A stretch of DNA of 44,624 nt from an uncultured Prevotella sp. (GTDB taxonomy: Bacteria; Bacteroidota; Bacteroidia; Bacteroidales; Bacteroidaceae), in the NCBI GenBank assembly GCA_905236815.1, contig CAJOPE010000015.1:1-44624 (forward strand). Reading direction: 5' to 3'. Made by a program: the position numbers and the translations under genes. Below are positions 1-7,611 of this stretch, one piece after another; positions within the stretch are counted from its first letter, which is position 1, and each line of letters starts with the position of its first letter. Below the pieces are notes generated by a model. It was not told the DNA's origin and searched no databases. It saw only the letters and a list, made by a program, of their open reading frames with translations.

Positions 1-1
1 A

Positions 2-76
2 AGAGGGTATGCCACTAAATTATCCTGAGAAGCTAATCATAATTAGCAGATAAACCTTGATCGTGGCATACCCTCT
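2..76. repeat. Long inverted repeat enclosing a small hairpin
   Basis: The 14-base arm AGAGGGTATGCCAC at 2-15 is matched exactly by its reverse complement at 63-76. Between them lies the hairpin GCTAATCATAATTAGC (32-47). The first arm plus the following bases (2-22) recurs as a 21-base direct copy at 288-308. The structure could be an RNA terminator, a cruciform or a recombination/replication site; its function is unknown. Confidence 0.75.
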
Positions 77-82
77 CTTTGA

Positions 83-104
83 TCTCCCCCGCAAGCGGGG
101 GAGA
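83..104. terminator. GC-rich hairpin, first of a pair
   Basis: TCTCCCCCGC (83-92) pairs with GCGGGGGAGA (95-104), a perfect 10-base inverted repeat. A sister hairpin with almost the same arms is at 261-282. There is no clear T-tract on either side, so terminator is a tentative label. Confidence 0.5.
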
Positions 105-135
105 AATGCTGCATATTATGAATATATACTAGTTA

Positions 136-199
136 GCATTGAGAAATGATGGAGATCACAAAATATACATACTTGCATTAAGAAATGAAGGATATCACG
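136..199. repeat. Imperfect direct repeat with about 39-base period
   Basis: Bases 136-160 and 175-199 are near copies (GCATTgAGAAATGAtGGAgATCAC against GCATTaAGAAATGAaGGAtATCAC). They lie between the two GC-rich hairpins in a stretch without genes. Function is unknown. Confidence 0.55.
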
Positions 200-260
200 C
201 ACTTACGAAATACACAAGATAAACTACATTAATAACTGAATATCAGAGACATTGAAGGCT

Positions 261-282
261 TCTCCCCCACTCGTGGGGGAGA
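261..282. terminator. GC-rich hairpin, second of a pair
   Basis: TCTCCCCCAC (261-270) pairs with GTGGGGGAGA (273-282), a perfect 10-base inverted repeat, followed at once by the direct copy of the 21-base repeat (288-308). Arms are nearly the same as the hairpin at 83-104. Confidence 0.5.
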
Positions 283-318
283 CTGAGAGAGGGTATGCCA
301 CTAAATTAAGCAGATAAA

Positions 319-364
319 GCTAATCATAATTAGCAGATAAAGCTAATCGTAATTAGCAGATAAA
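319..364. repeat. Tandem 23-base repeat, each unit a hairpin
   Basis: Two adjoining units (319-341 and 342-364) each start with GCTAATCrTAATTAGC, a 6-bp stem with a 4-base loop, followed by AGATAAA. A third copy stands alone at 32-54 inside the long inverted repeat. The only difference between the tandem units, A/G, falls in the loop and leaves the stem intact. The array sits just upstream of the phage-like operon and could be a binding array, a replication iteron or an RNA leader. Confidence 0.7.
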
Positions 365-477
365 ATAGCAAGAACCTTAGCCGAGACGTTAGCCGAGAAA
401 ATAGCTGATTGGCTGCTTATAGTGAAGGCCCGCTGAAATACAGCATAAGCCTAAACAATAAATCATTTATAAGCAAT

Positions 478-708
478 ATGAAAAAAGTTACAACCAAACA
501 ACAACTGCAGAATCTTCTCAATCCGAAGGAAATGCTCTATATCGAATATATCACACAACCCCTCATCCCATCAGCTGCCGATAATCTCTGCATTGCGCTG
601 GTAGCACACCTGCGATTTGGCACAAGAGGATATTTCCTCTCCCCTTTCATGCAGACTGTCTATAACCTCACAGCCAACTGGCTCGACAATAACCGTAAGT
701 TAAATTAA
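478..708 (+). CDS. Small hypothetical protein, first gene of phage-like operon
   Basis: The gene encodes a 76-aa protein of no family I recognise. The ATG at 478 was chosen over the TTG that opens the frame at 409, because the extra 23 residues overlap the repeat leader and have low-complexity composition. The protein is soluble, with a C-terminal part rich in aromatic and hydrophobic residues (FLSPFMQTVYNL) and no Cys/His metal site. It is followed 16 bases later by the next gene, so it is probably the leader gene of the six-gene + strand operon that ends at 4200. A small regulatory or DNA-binding role is only a guess from position. Confidence 0.55.
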   Translation: MKKVTTKQQLQNLLNPKEMLYIEYITQPLIPSAADNLCIALVAHLRFGTRGYFLSPFMQTVYNLTANWLDNNRKLN

Positions 709-724
709 ATTCCAAATATCAATT

Positions 725-1036
725 ATGAACAAGAAGATCTATAGCAACATCAATCTCAACTGTATGCTCCAGGAGAGCAACGAGATCTCAAACGACAAGT
801 GCCTCACCGGCATCATCTCTAAAACTGCCGACGGCTTCCGCTTCGAGGAGGCTATCAGAAAGGGAAGGGCTCCCAGGAACCCGAAGCTCTTCGATGGTAA
901 GTATGTTTCTATGGTGCGCATGCAGAATGGGCGCTACCAGTGCCACCTCAAGACGATGAGTTCACACTTGAACCGAGAAAAGTTCGCCTTTGGCGTGTAT
1001 TCCGAAATTCTCAATGCCCTAAGTAATATCGATTAG
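725..1036 (+). CDS. Hypothetical protein, 103 aa
   Basis: This 103-aa protein is basic in its central part (AIRKGRAPRNPK), with no signal peptide, membrane segment or recognised catalytic motif. It ends 2 bases before the DUF3987 gene, so translation is probably coupled. In Bacteroidales, DUF3987 and primase genes are commonly preceded by small unknown proteins like this one. The basic stretch would fit nucleic-acid binding, but this is inference. No close family comes to mind. Confidence 0.65.
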   Translation: MNKKIYSNINLNCMLQESNEISNDKCLTGIISKTADGFRFEEAIRKGRAPRNPKLFDGKYVSMVRMQNGRYQCHLKTMSSHLNREKFAFGVYSEILNALSNID

Positions 1037-1038
1037 CT

Positions 1039-2364
1039 ATGACAAATAATTCTACTATTAGCAAGTTACCAGAGTTAAACGCCAACGACCTCCCTCCGGT
1101 GTTGCGCGTCTACTACGAATCGGCACCTGAATCCTTCCGAATTCCTGCCATTCTCACAGCTGTATGCTGCCTTTGTGCTCTTGGCACCCGACTTCGTGCA
1201 AAGTATGTTTACGACCTCGATCTTCATGCCCTTCTGCTGCAGATTATCATCGTGGGCAACCCGGGCGATGGCAAATCGTTCACTCGCCCCATTGTGAAGC
1301 AGCTAATGGCTCCACTGCTCCTTCGCGATCAGGAACTTCGCAGGCAGGAGCAGGCCTATAACGAGCTGAAGAAGACGGCCTCGAAGACAAAGCAGCTGCC
1401 CGATGAGCCTGTCACCGATATCCGATGTCTGCAGAACATTACGCGAGCTAAGTTGGTGAAGCGTGCCGATATGCTCGTTCGCAAGTATGGCGAGCCGCTC
1501 ACCTTCATGCTCTTCTCCGAGGAGCTGGCCACTATGGCCGAAGGCAACCGAAAGGCTTATAGCGACCTTCGCACCATCGGCCGACTGGCCTACGATCTTG
1601 GTGCCAGCTTCTCCACCGACACCAACAGCAGCGAGAGCTATTGCGCCATGGTAGATATTATCTGGTGCTCGCTCTACTGCTCCACACCGGCTGCACTCGA
1701 TGAGTATATGGACAAGCGGTCGATCGAGGGCGGAAATGTTACCCGACACGTAATTGCCGACCTTGGCGACCTCATGGGCGATGATGCTCCTGTGTTCCGC
1801 CGAATCGAGGGCGACGACCTGCTGCTGATTCAGCACACCATCGACCAGCTGATGCACGAGACCTATGATGATGCTGGCGGCATTATGCCTACTCACGAGA
1901 TTCCCATGCAGTGGATCGATGATGAGGTGAGAGATTGGTGCAAAAGTCAGCGAGAGCTGGTGCTGAAGACGGGTTCACGTGCCTTGAACTGCTTCTACAA
2001 GCGTGCATCCGTGTCGGCCTTCAGAATGGCCGCCCTCTGCTATCACCTATGGGGTGAGGATGAGAAGGTGCAGAAGCACATCATCCGCTTCTATCGATTT
2101 ATGGCGCAATACACGCTCGATGGCCTCATCTCGAGATGGGGAAAGCGGTTCGAGGGCATGCAGAAGCACGACGACAGTGACGACCAGCCTAAGGCTTCGC
2201 TTTACGACCAGCTGCCGCATCAGTTCTCGCGCGACCAGCTTCGTGAGCTCATTGTGAAGCTCGACCTCTCCACTCCAGCCCGCATCTTCATCTCGAAGTG
2301 GAAGCGTGCCCGTCTCATTCATCAGCCCGATAATAATCTTGACATTTTCGAGAAGAATTACTAG
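1039..2364 (+). CDS. DUF3987 family P-loop protein
   Basis: The 441-aa protein has a Walker A loop GNPGDGKS near residue 75, inside a hydrophobic strand (LQIIIVGNPGDGKS), and a probable Walker B/acidic stretch (FMLFSEELATM) near residue 158. This is the layout of the DUF3987 proteins found in Bacteroidales phages, satellites and integrative elements, where they sit next to a primase and are presumed helicase or loader ATPases for element replication. It lies in an operon, 2 bases after the 103-aa gene and 1 base before the primase-like gene. Base composition is visibly richer in G+C than the defence genes that follow. Family assignment is good; the biochemical role is inferred. Confidence 0.8.
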   Translation: MTNNSTISKLPELNANDLPPVLRVYYESAPESFRIPAILTAVCCLCALGTRLRAKYVYDLDLHALLLQIIIVGNPGDGKSFTRPIVKQLMAPLLLRDQELRRQEQAYNELKKTASKTKQLPDEPVTDIRCLQNITRAKLVKRADMLVRKYGEPLTFMLFSEELATMAEGNRKAYSDLRTIGRLAYDLGASFSTDTNSSESYCAMVDIIWCSLYCSTPAALDEYMDKRSIEGGNVTRHVIADLGDLMGDDAPVFRRIEGDDLLLIQHTIDQLMHETYDDAGGIMPTHEIPMQWIDDEVRDWCKSQRELVLKTGSRALNCFYKRASVSAFRMAALCYHLWGEDEKVQKHIIRFYRFMAQYTLDGLISRWGKRFEGMQKHDDSDDQPKASLYDQLPHQFSRDQLRELIVKLDLSTPARIFISKWKRARLIHQPDNNLDIFEKNY

Positions 2365-2365
2365 C

Positions 2366-3280
2366 ATGGAAAGGCAAGATATCGAAAGACTGAGGCAACT
2401 CCCCATAGAGGGGGTGGCCGAACGGCTCGGGCTCGTTGTGAAGAAGCACAAGGCTCTCTGTCCCTTCCATCGCGACAGTCATCCATCGCTCTCGTTCCGT
2501 GTCAGCACCAACACTTTCAGATGCTTTGTGTGTGGTGCTCACGGTGGAGTAATCGATTTGGCAATGAAGGTGCTCAACAAGTCGTTTATCGACACCTGCA
2601 AATGGCTTGCCGATGCACACAATCTATTGTTGACAGAATGGAAACCGGCCGAAAAAACTCAACACACCGTGAAGTTTGACGCCGACAAGTATGGCCGAAT
2701 CTTCGAGCATCCTTTTCTGAATGATGCCGCCCGCCACTTTCTCTTCGACGAGCGCCACATCGATGAGCGGGTGGCAAGATGGTGCCACCTGAACTCCTGG
2801 AGGAGTGCCGATGGAACGCCATGGCTACAGATTCCCTACTTCGACAGCAAGGGCAGGATAACAGGGGTGCAAAGCCGCAATCTGAGTGCTCACCCCAATC
2901 CTCGGTTCCGGTTCCCCTACGGCAGTGAATGTCACATCTACAACGTGCAGATACTCAATCTGCTGAAGCCCGGGGAACCGCTCTTCATCACCGAGGGATG
3001 CAGCGACTGCTGGTCGATGCTGAGTGCTGGCCATAAGGCCATTGCCATTCCATCGGCCACTCTGCTAAAGAAGAAGGATCTAGAACAGCTTCGAAGCTAC
3101 AGCCGGCAGCAGCCCCTCAACCTCCACATCTATCCCGATGCCGACATCCCAGGCGAGAAGCTCTATCTGCAGCTGGTGAGTGCGGCCAACGATCTGGGAG
3201 CCTGCCTCACCCGTCACCGATTGCCTGCCGGATGTAAGGATTTCAGCGATTATTATCTAACAAAATATTCAACACTATAA
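2366..3280 (+). CDS. CHC2 zinc-finger / TOPRIM primase-like protein
   Basis: The 304-aa protein has an N-terminal CHC2 zinc ribbon (LCPFH, then CFVCGAHGG; residues about 30-65), the DNA-reading module of DnaG-type primases. A TOPRIM half follows with the acidic Glu (LFITEGCSD, about residue 210) and the DxD motif (IYPDADIPGE, about 255). It is shorter than a chromosomal DnaG (about 600 aa) and lacks the helicase-binding C-terminus, as expected for a mobile-element primase. The ATG at 2366, 1 base after the DUF3987 stop, was chosen over the upstream in-frame ATG at 2306 that overlaps that gene. It likely primes replication of the element together with the DUF3987 ATPase. Confidence 0.85.
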   Translation: MERQDIERLRQLPIEGVAERLGLVVKKHKALCPFHRDSHPSLSFRVSTNTFRCFVCGAHGGVIDLAMKVLNKSFIDTCKWLADAHNLLLTEWKPAEKTQHTVKFDADKYGRIFEHPFLNDAARHFLFDERHIDERVARWCHLNSWRSADGTPWLQIPYFDSKGRITGVQSRNLSAHPNPRFRFPYGSECHIYNVQILNLLKPGEPLFITEGCSDCWSMLSAGHKAIAIPSATLLKKKDLEQLRSYSRQQPLNLHIYPDADIPGEKLYLQLVSAANDLGACLTRHRLPAGCKDFSDYYLTKYSTL

Positions 3281-3293
3281 AGTATAAAACATT

Positions 3294-3737
3294 ATGGAAA
3301 TAAAGATTTCACGCATCAACACCAACGCCCTCTACACCCTTAGCGAATTTCGCATCAACGGAAGTCACTTTGCCTTCGTCCTCGAGTCCACCCCCAACAT
3401 GCTTCCAAAGTCGAAATATATAGTGCGTCTCTCGAAGCATTCCTGCCGCAAGCAGAACATCTACCTATACACCAAGGCTCCCGAGGGCAGCAAGCATCCC
3501 TATCAGCCCACGAAAGTGGCCATCGTTCTTGGCAACAGTTGGAAGGAGGCAGAGCGCTCTCACAACATCATCATCGGCACGCCTCTCATTCCCGGAGTGA
3601 TGTATAAGGGGCAGCCTCTTTACGAGCAGCTCATCGACCGCATCACCAAGTGCAGTGAGCGCAAAGAGCCCATCACGCTGAAGATTACCAACCACCACAT
3701 GCGCTACATGCACGCAATTAGTCACTGGCTTTCATAA
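3294..3737 (+). CDS. DUF5675 family protein
   Basis: The 147-aa protein matches the DUF5675 pattern: an RLSKHSCRK-type segment (about residue 45), then a central IIIGTPLIPGVMYKG segment and a YEQLIDRI helix. DUF5675 proteins are small, often encoded beside phage or satellite lysis genes, and their activity is not established; a role on murein or at cell exit has been suggested from context. Here the gene lies 13 bases after the primase and 19 bases before an M15 peptidase, which supports that neighbourhood. Confidence 0.7.
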   Translation: MEIKISRINTNALYTLSEFRINGSHFAFVLESTPNMLPKSKYIVRLSKHSCRKQNIYLYTKAPEGSKHPYQPTKVAIVLGNSWKEAERSHNIIIGTPLIPGVMYKGQPLYEQLIDRITKCSERKEPITLKITNHHMRYMHAISHWLS

Positions 3738-3756
3738 ATTAAAAATCAAGAAAAAA

Positions 3757-4200
3757 ATGAAGAATATACAATTATCCGAACATTTCATGCTCTCGGAATT
3801 TACCCGAAGCAATACTGCCGCACGCCACCATTTCGACAACACCCCATCGCCTACTGCCATCGGCAACCTGAAGGCACTCTGCGGGCATGTGCTCGAGCCC
3901 TTGAGAAATTTCGCCCAACAACCTATCCTAATATCAAGTGGCTATCGCTCGCAGGCCGTAAATTCGGCAGTGGGCGGAAAGGCTAACAGTCAGCATCTCA
4001 CAGGCGAAGCCTGCGATATTCACATTCCAGACAAAGCTACAGGACAGAGATGGATAGAGTGGATGGAAAACTGGCTGGAGTTCGACCAACTGGCCAAGGA
4101 GAAGGCGCATCCCGACTCCCCCACCTTCTGGATACATGTGAGTTTCTCGAAAACAAGAAACCGACAGCAGGTTCTCTACCTAACAAAGCATCCGAAGTAA
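3757..4200 (+). CDS. M15-family D-Ala-D-Ala carboxypeptidase (endolysin-like)
   Basis: The 147-aa protein carries the M15_3 zinc peptidase signature: SSGYRSQAVNSAVGG, the ligand motif SQHLTGEACDI (His and Asp), and a C-terminal WIHVSF with the third ligand His. Enzymes of this type cut the stem peptide or D-Ala-D-Ala of peptidoglycan and act as phage endolysins. No signal peptide is visible, as for endolysins that need another route out. It is the last gene of the operon, followed at once by a strong hairpin. No holin or structural gene is in the window. Confidence 0.85.
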   Translation: MKNIQLSEHFMLSEFTRSNTAARHHFDNTPSPTAIGNLKALCGHVLEPLRNFAQQPILISSGYRSQAVNSAVGGKANSQHLTGEACDIHIPDKATGQRWIEWMENWLEFDQLAKEKAHPDSPTFWIHVSFSKTRNRQQVLYLTKHPK

Positions 4201-4203
4201 AGT

Positions 4204-4240
4204 TTTCACCCCTGTCGAGACAATAACAACAGGGGTGAAA
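4204..4240. terminator. Bidirectional terminator between convergent genes
   Basis: TTTCACCCCTGT (4204-4215) and ACAGGGGTGAAA (4229-4240) form a perfect 12-bp stem with a 13-base loop. It sits between the + strand M15 gene and the - strand 345-aa gene, where a two-way terminator is expected. Confidence 0.8.
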
Positions 4241-4245
4241 TATAT

Positions 4246-5283
4246 TTACTCTTTCTCGTCATCTTCCCAAACACAGGCGAATCTGTCATGCTCGCGAATG
4301 TTGGCAAACTTATATCGCTTGTCTTTCTGCCAATATTGCATTTTAATGCTGGTGGTAACATATCGCCTCCATGCATAATAGCCACCATGATGCATCTGAC
4401 CATTATTGCCACCCTTTCCCGTGCGGTAATCCTCACGCTTGCACATTTGCTTGTTCAAAAGCGTGTAGCTCATGCTCTCCATCATGCTGTTCAAAACCGT
4501 TTTATTAGCCGGATAATGAGCCGTACAGAAGTCGTCGAAGAAAGAATCCTGAATCACGAAATCATAATTATCGATACTCTCAGCCACCCGTTTAAGTTCA
4601 CCATTTTTAAAGATAGCCACCCTTAATGCGAGTTCGATATCCCCCTTCGTTTTCGTCTGACTCAGAATAGAGAGCGAAGTATCCTCACTACCGAAATATT
4701 TCTTCAGCGAGGAATAGCAATGCAACTTGACCGGAGCTTCACACTCCACAAGCTTATTACCATTCTCCTCAAAGGAAAAATATTGAATTTTCAGCGTGAG
4801 CTCCTTCGTGAGATTTTTGCTGAACAAAACGAACTCCTCTATCTTGTTATCGGCTTTCTTACATTGGCAGAAAGTGTACCAGAGCAGTTTCTTGAAAGCC
4901 AACTTTGTGCGATTATCGTCGGGAAGAGTATCGTTAGTAACTTCAACCTTTTCACATTCAAGGCCGGAATCAATATTCTCACCATCCTCCGAGAGATCAA
5001 TTTTCTTCGACTTATTCAGCAGTTTGCTAATCGACTTATTCAAATCGCAAGCCTTCACATAGTCCACCTTATAACGCTTCATAAGTTCCTCAAACACAGG
5101 ATATACGGGATAGAAATTCAAGGTTGCGAGCAAATTGTCGGCCTCCGAGATCATATACACATCATCGGGATATTCATCTATCCAGCGATTCCATGTAATC
5201 ACTCGCTTAACAAATGATCTAAATTCCCGCTCGCTTGCATCCTTATCGAGTGCAAGAAGCATAGGATCCAATATGTATTTCAT
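4246..5283 (-). CDS. Unknown 345-aa partner of DUF3696 ATPase (candidate defence effector)
   Basis: I do not recognise the family. The protein is soluble. Its N-terminal half is helical with a low-complexity acidic/lysine linker (about residues 100-125). The C-terminal third has a compact conserved-looking block, MHHGGYYAWRRYVTTS, followed by a basic aromatic stretch. Histidines and acidic residues that could make a nuclease site are present but match no motif I can name. The start codon lies 1 base after the stop of the ATPase gene (TAA-G-ATG), so the two are translationally coupled and likely work as a pair. By analogy with ATPase-plus-effector phage-defence modules this could be the toxin or nuclease half. 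That is inference. Confidence 0.7.
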   Translation of the reverse strand: MKYILDPMLLALDKDASEREFRSFVKRVITWNRWIDEYPDDVYMISEADNLLATLNFYPVYPVFEELMKRYKVDYVKACDLNKSISKLLNKSKKIDLSEDGENIDSGLECEKVEVTNDTLPDDNRTKLAFKKLLWYTFCQCKKADNKIEEFVLFSKNLTKELTLKIQYFSFEENGNKLVECEAPVKLHCYSSLKKYFGSEDTSLSILSQTKTKGDIELALRVAIFKNGELKRVAESIDNYDFVIQDSFFDDFCTAHYPANKTVLNSMMESMSYTLLNKQMCKREDYRTGKGGNNGQMHHGGYYAWRRYVTTSIKMQYWQKDKRYKFANIREHDRFACVWEDDEKE

Positions 5284-5284
5284 C

Positions 5285-7099
5285 TTATTCCTCGTCCTCC
5301 TCGTCTTTCTCCTCCATCATTCGTTTTTCCATTCCTGCCCTCAAGATATCGGCAGAAAGACGCTCACTCTCATCAAAGAATCCATCAGGCCATTCATCAA
5401 TCACACCATACTTATTGATGGTAACCTCACGATACTTGGAATAGCCGTTTTCCTTCTCCACAAAATAAATCATTGTGTTATCCGAAAGCTTTGTATCCTC
5501 CGATCTTGCAATGAAATAGCGAAGTCGATTGATTAAGTATTCGCTGTGAGTTTCGATCAGACACTGTTTACCCAAAGTATTCATAGTCGAAAAGAAATCG
5601 GCAAGACGAGTCTGAACCTTAGGATGTAAATGAAGTTCAGGTTGCTCAATGATAATAACAGAATCCTCGTTTGCCAAAAGAGACATGACAAGAATTGGCA
5701 AAACCTGACTAACACCTACACCCACATGCGTGAGATCCTGCTTCAGGTTTTTCACATCCGTCACGATTTTCAGTTCATGACCATACTTACCTTTATCATT
5801 TGTCTCCATATTTCCGGCAACACCAAGATAAAGCAACCATTTATTAATAGCCTCGGAAAGTTTGCCCCTTACCTTCTTCAGCACAACGTTTTGATGATCG
5901 GTAAAACAAACAGGATCTACATAAGAAATACGCTTATCCTTATTATTCTCGAATACAGCAGCAGTATTCTCACCCTTCAATCCCACATCCGTGGAAGATG
6001 ATCCACTCTCAAGCGGATATAACGACTTAGGCTCTTCACGAAGAGGACCCAGATATTTGATGTGATCTGTGAAATAGTTTCGAACAAATTCGCAACCACT
6101 AAAATAAAGAGGAACAGGCACAGTGATAAGTCGGTCGGTAACAACTTTAGCTGCAGCATCCTGAAGTCGGGAGGTGAATTTCTGTAAATCTTCTTTTGCC
6201 AGCTCACTGAATTTCAGAAATTCCTCCATTTTATTCAGTGTAAACCTGCCTTTACGCAAACGATCATAGAAGAAAGAGAAAGTAGAATCCGATTTTTTCT
6301 TAGCTTTTATCTCATCAGAAATCACTAAAGCTTCCTTTTTCACAGCCTTTAGAATCTTAGACTTATCCGCCTTTTCCGGTTCAAAAAAGTTCATATTCTT
6401 TCCAGAGAGAACATTTGCAATATATTTCTTCACAGAATCAGAATAGGAACTGTAAGTAATCGCCAAATCTGGAAGGAAATGCTGAAGGCCGACACCTGCA
6501 ATATTATCCATTGCCCTCAACCCTAAAATCGACTCACCAATGGCCTCTTTATTGATGCGAAAATTATAAACACTATCTGGAAATCTTCCGTCCAGAGACT
6601 TCATAACTTGACGGTCGAAATCACTAATTTCCTTCTTTTTATCAACGTGCAGATTTACCTGTTCAAAAGCAGGTTGAGCACTGAATTTCATTAATAGATC
6701 AACAAGAGAAGGCTGCAGATTATCATGCTTTTCCTCGGCAGATATTCTGAATTCGCAATTCAAATTTGTCAAAGAATCATGATAGAAATTCAAGCTTCGT
6801 CCTTTAAACTTAAATTGATTAGATTCACCTTTCAAGGAAAACCCAATTTCTATGTCGCGATTTATTTGTCGACAAAATACGATATCATCGTATGATCCAA
6901 ATTTCTTAATACTTCCATTCAGCACAATTGAGCGTGAGGATATTGGGTCTTGCAAAGTTTGAGAAACCAATAAAATACTTTGTAAAACAGTGCTCTTTCC
7001 CGAGCTGTTTGCACCTGTAAAAATCGTCAGCGGGCGGAAGTTAAATTCTTTTCTCTCGTCAATCGATTTGAAGTTGTTTAGAATCCATTTATTAATCAT
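5285..7099 (-). CDS. AAA/ABC-type ATPase with DUF3696 C-terminus (OLD/RecF-like)
   Basis: The 604-aa protein starts with an ABC/SMC-like head with Walker A GANSSGKS at residues 29-36. It continues through a long middle segment of helices and ends with a Walker B block IIEQPELHLHP (about residue 490) and the STMNTLGKQCLIETHSEY switch region. The C-terminal WPDGFFDES motif is typical of DUF3696. Such ATPases are widespread in two-gene defence modules as sensors that hold or activate an effector. Here the effector candidate is the 345-aa protein encoded 1 base downstream. Upstream are a perfect palindrome (7200-7215) and a repeat copy (7317-7356). Acidic low-complexity tail (EEKDEEDEE). Confidence 0.8.
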   Translation of the reverse strand: MINKWILNNFKSIDERKEFNFRPLTIFTGANSSGKSTVLQSILLVSQTLQDPISSRSIVLNGSIKKFGSYDDIVFCRQINRDIEIGFSLKGESNQFKFKGRSLNFYHDSLTNLNCEFRISAEEKHDNLQPSLVDLLMKFSAQPAFEQVNLHVDKKKEISDFDRQVMKSLDGRFPDSVYNFRINKEAIGESILGLRAMDNIAGVGLQHFLPDLAITYSSYSDSVKKYIANVLSGKNMNFFEPEKADKSKILKAVKKEALVISDEIKAKKKSDSTFSFFYDRLRKGRFTLNKMEEFLKFSELAKEDLQKFTSRLQDAAAKVVTDRLITVPVPLYFSGCEFVRNYFTDHIKYLGPLREEPKSLYPLESGSSSTDVGLKGENTAAVFENNKDKRISYVDPVCFTDHQNVVLKKVRGKLSEAINKWLLYLGVAGNMETNDKGKYGHELKIVTDVKNLKQDLTHVGVGVSQVLPILVMSLLANEDSVIIIEQPELHLHPKVQTRLADFFSTMNTLGKQCLIETHSEYLINRLRYFIARSEDTKLSDNTMIYFVEKENGYSKYREVTINKYGVIDEWPDGFFDESERLSADILRAGMEKRMMEEKDEEDEE

Positions 7100-7199
7100 A
7101 TTTCTTTACGATTATATAAAATTAATTCGTTAAAATTTTCATTTTTTGATTTGGTCAAGGCTAAGTTCTTAAAAGCTGTGGTCCCGGCTAGATCTCTTT

Positions 7200-7215
7200 G
7201 TCCCAAATTTGGGAC
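7200..7215. promoter_or_regulatory. Perfect 16-bp palindrome, possible operator
   Basis: GTCCCAAATTTGGGAC is a perfect palindrome about 100 bases upstream of the DUF3696 ATPase gene, in AT-rich DNA. On the - strand it follows a TTTTGC sequence (about 7226-7231) that could be part of a promoter, so the palindrome could be an operator controlling the two-gene module. A dimeric regulator is expected, but none is encoded beside it. Confidence 0.55.
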
Positions 7216-7316
7216 GGATTGCAAAAGTAATGAATTTTAAGCAAACACGTGCAAAATTATACAGAATTAACACAAAAGCGGGTATTTGCAGCATTTTGGG
7301 GAATGCCGCAAGCAGG

Positions 7317-7356
7317 TGTTAACTGTTAACGCGTAACTCGTTAATTTTTGAAGATT
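7317..7356. repeat. Island-border repeat, copy 1
   Basis: This 40-base unit begins TGTTAACTGTTAACGCG and continues with TAACTCGTTAAT and TTTGAAGATT. It matches copy 2 (19263-19302) at 39 of 40 positions, in the same orientation; copy 3 (21006-21039) shares the first 29 bases. It contains GTTAAC twice and a nearly symmetrical GTTAACGCGTAAC core. It lies between the DUF3696 ATPase module and the end of the phosphorothioation operon. Confidence 0.85.
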
Positions 7357-7459
7357 GCATTATCTTCCCGCTGCAATTTTAATTTTCTCGTCAATAATTA
7401 AAGTCTTTAATCTATCGGCATATTGTGAATTTGAAATGCGGTATCCATTTATCATTTCA

Positions 7460-7515
7460 AATTTAAAACCAATATTGGCATAGCGATAATATTTATACCG
7501 CTCATGCCAATATTG
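7460..7515 (-). terminator. Probable terminator of the phosphorothioation operon
   Basis: CAATATTGGCAT (7470-7481) is exactly complementary to ATGCCAATATTG (7504-7515), with an extra GCG/CGC pair inside. On the - strand the second arm is followed by GTTTTAAATTTG, a weak T-rich tail. It lies about 100 bases after the stop of the last operon gene, the right place for its terminator. The loop of about 22 bases is large. The stretch 7100-7611 holds no convincing gene. Confidence 0.55.
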
Positions 7516-7611
7516 CCTTGATTCATCTTCTCGATAATGCTTGCATAATGGGAAAGGCAAGCATCACATTGCAAAAAGCATATGAATCAACATTATGCTA
7601 ATTTACTCCAA

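Noticed and set aside
1..364. Possible CRISPR array in the leader repeats
   Set aside because: Repeats are of several kinds with irregular spacing and no unique spacers of constant length, and no cas gene is present.
1303..1896. 197-aa frame antisense to the DUF3987 gene
   Set aside because: It is a shadow of a GC-rich coding region; the + strand protein has a P-loop and operon context, the antisense one nothing recognisable.
4720..5217. 165-aa frame antisense to the 345-aa protein
   Set aside because: No motif, no start signals, and the - strand gene is coupled to the ATPase.
7360..7560. 66-aa frame on the - strand after the phosphorothioation operon
   Set aside because: It lies over the probable terminator hairpin (7470-7515), has no promoter or family resemblance, and its biased composition reflects the inverted repeat.
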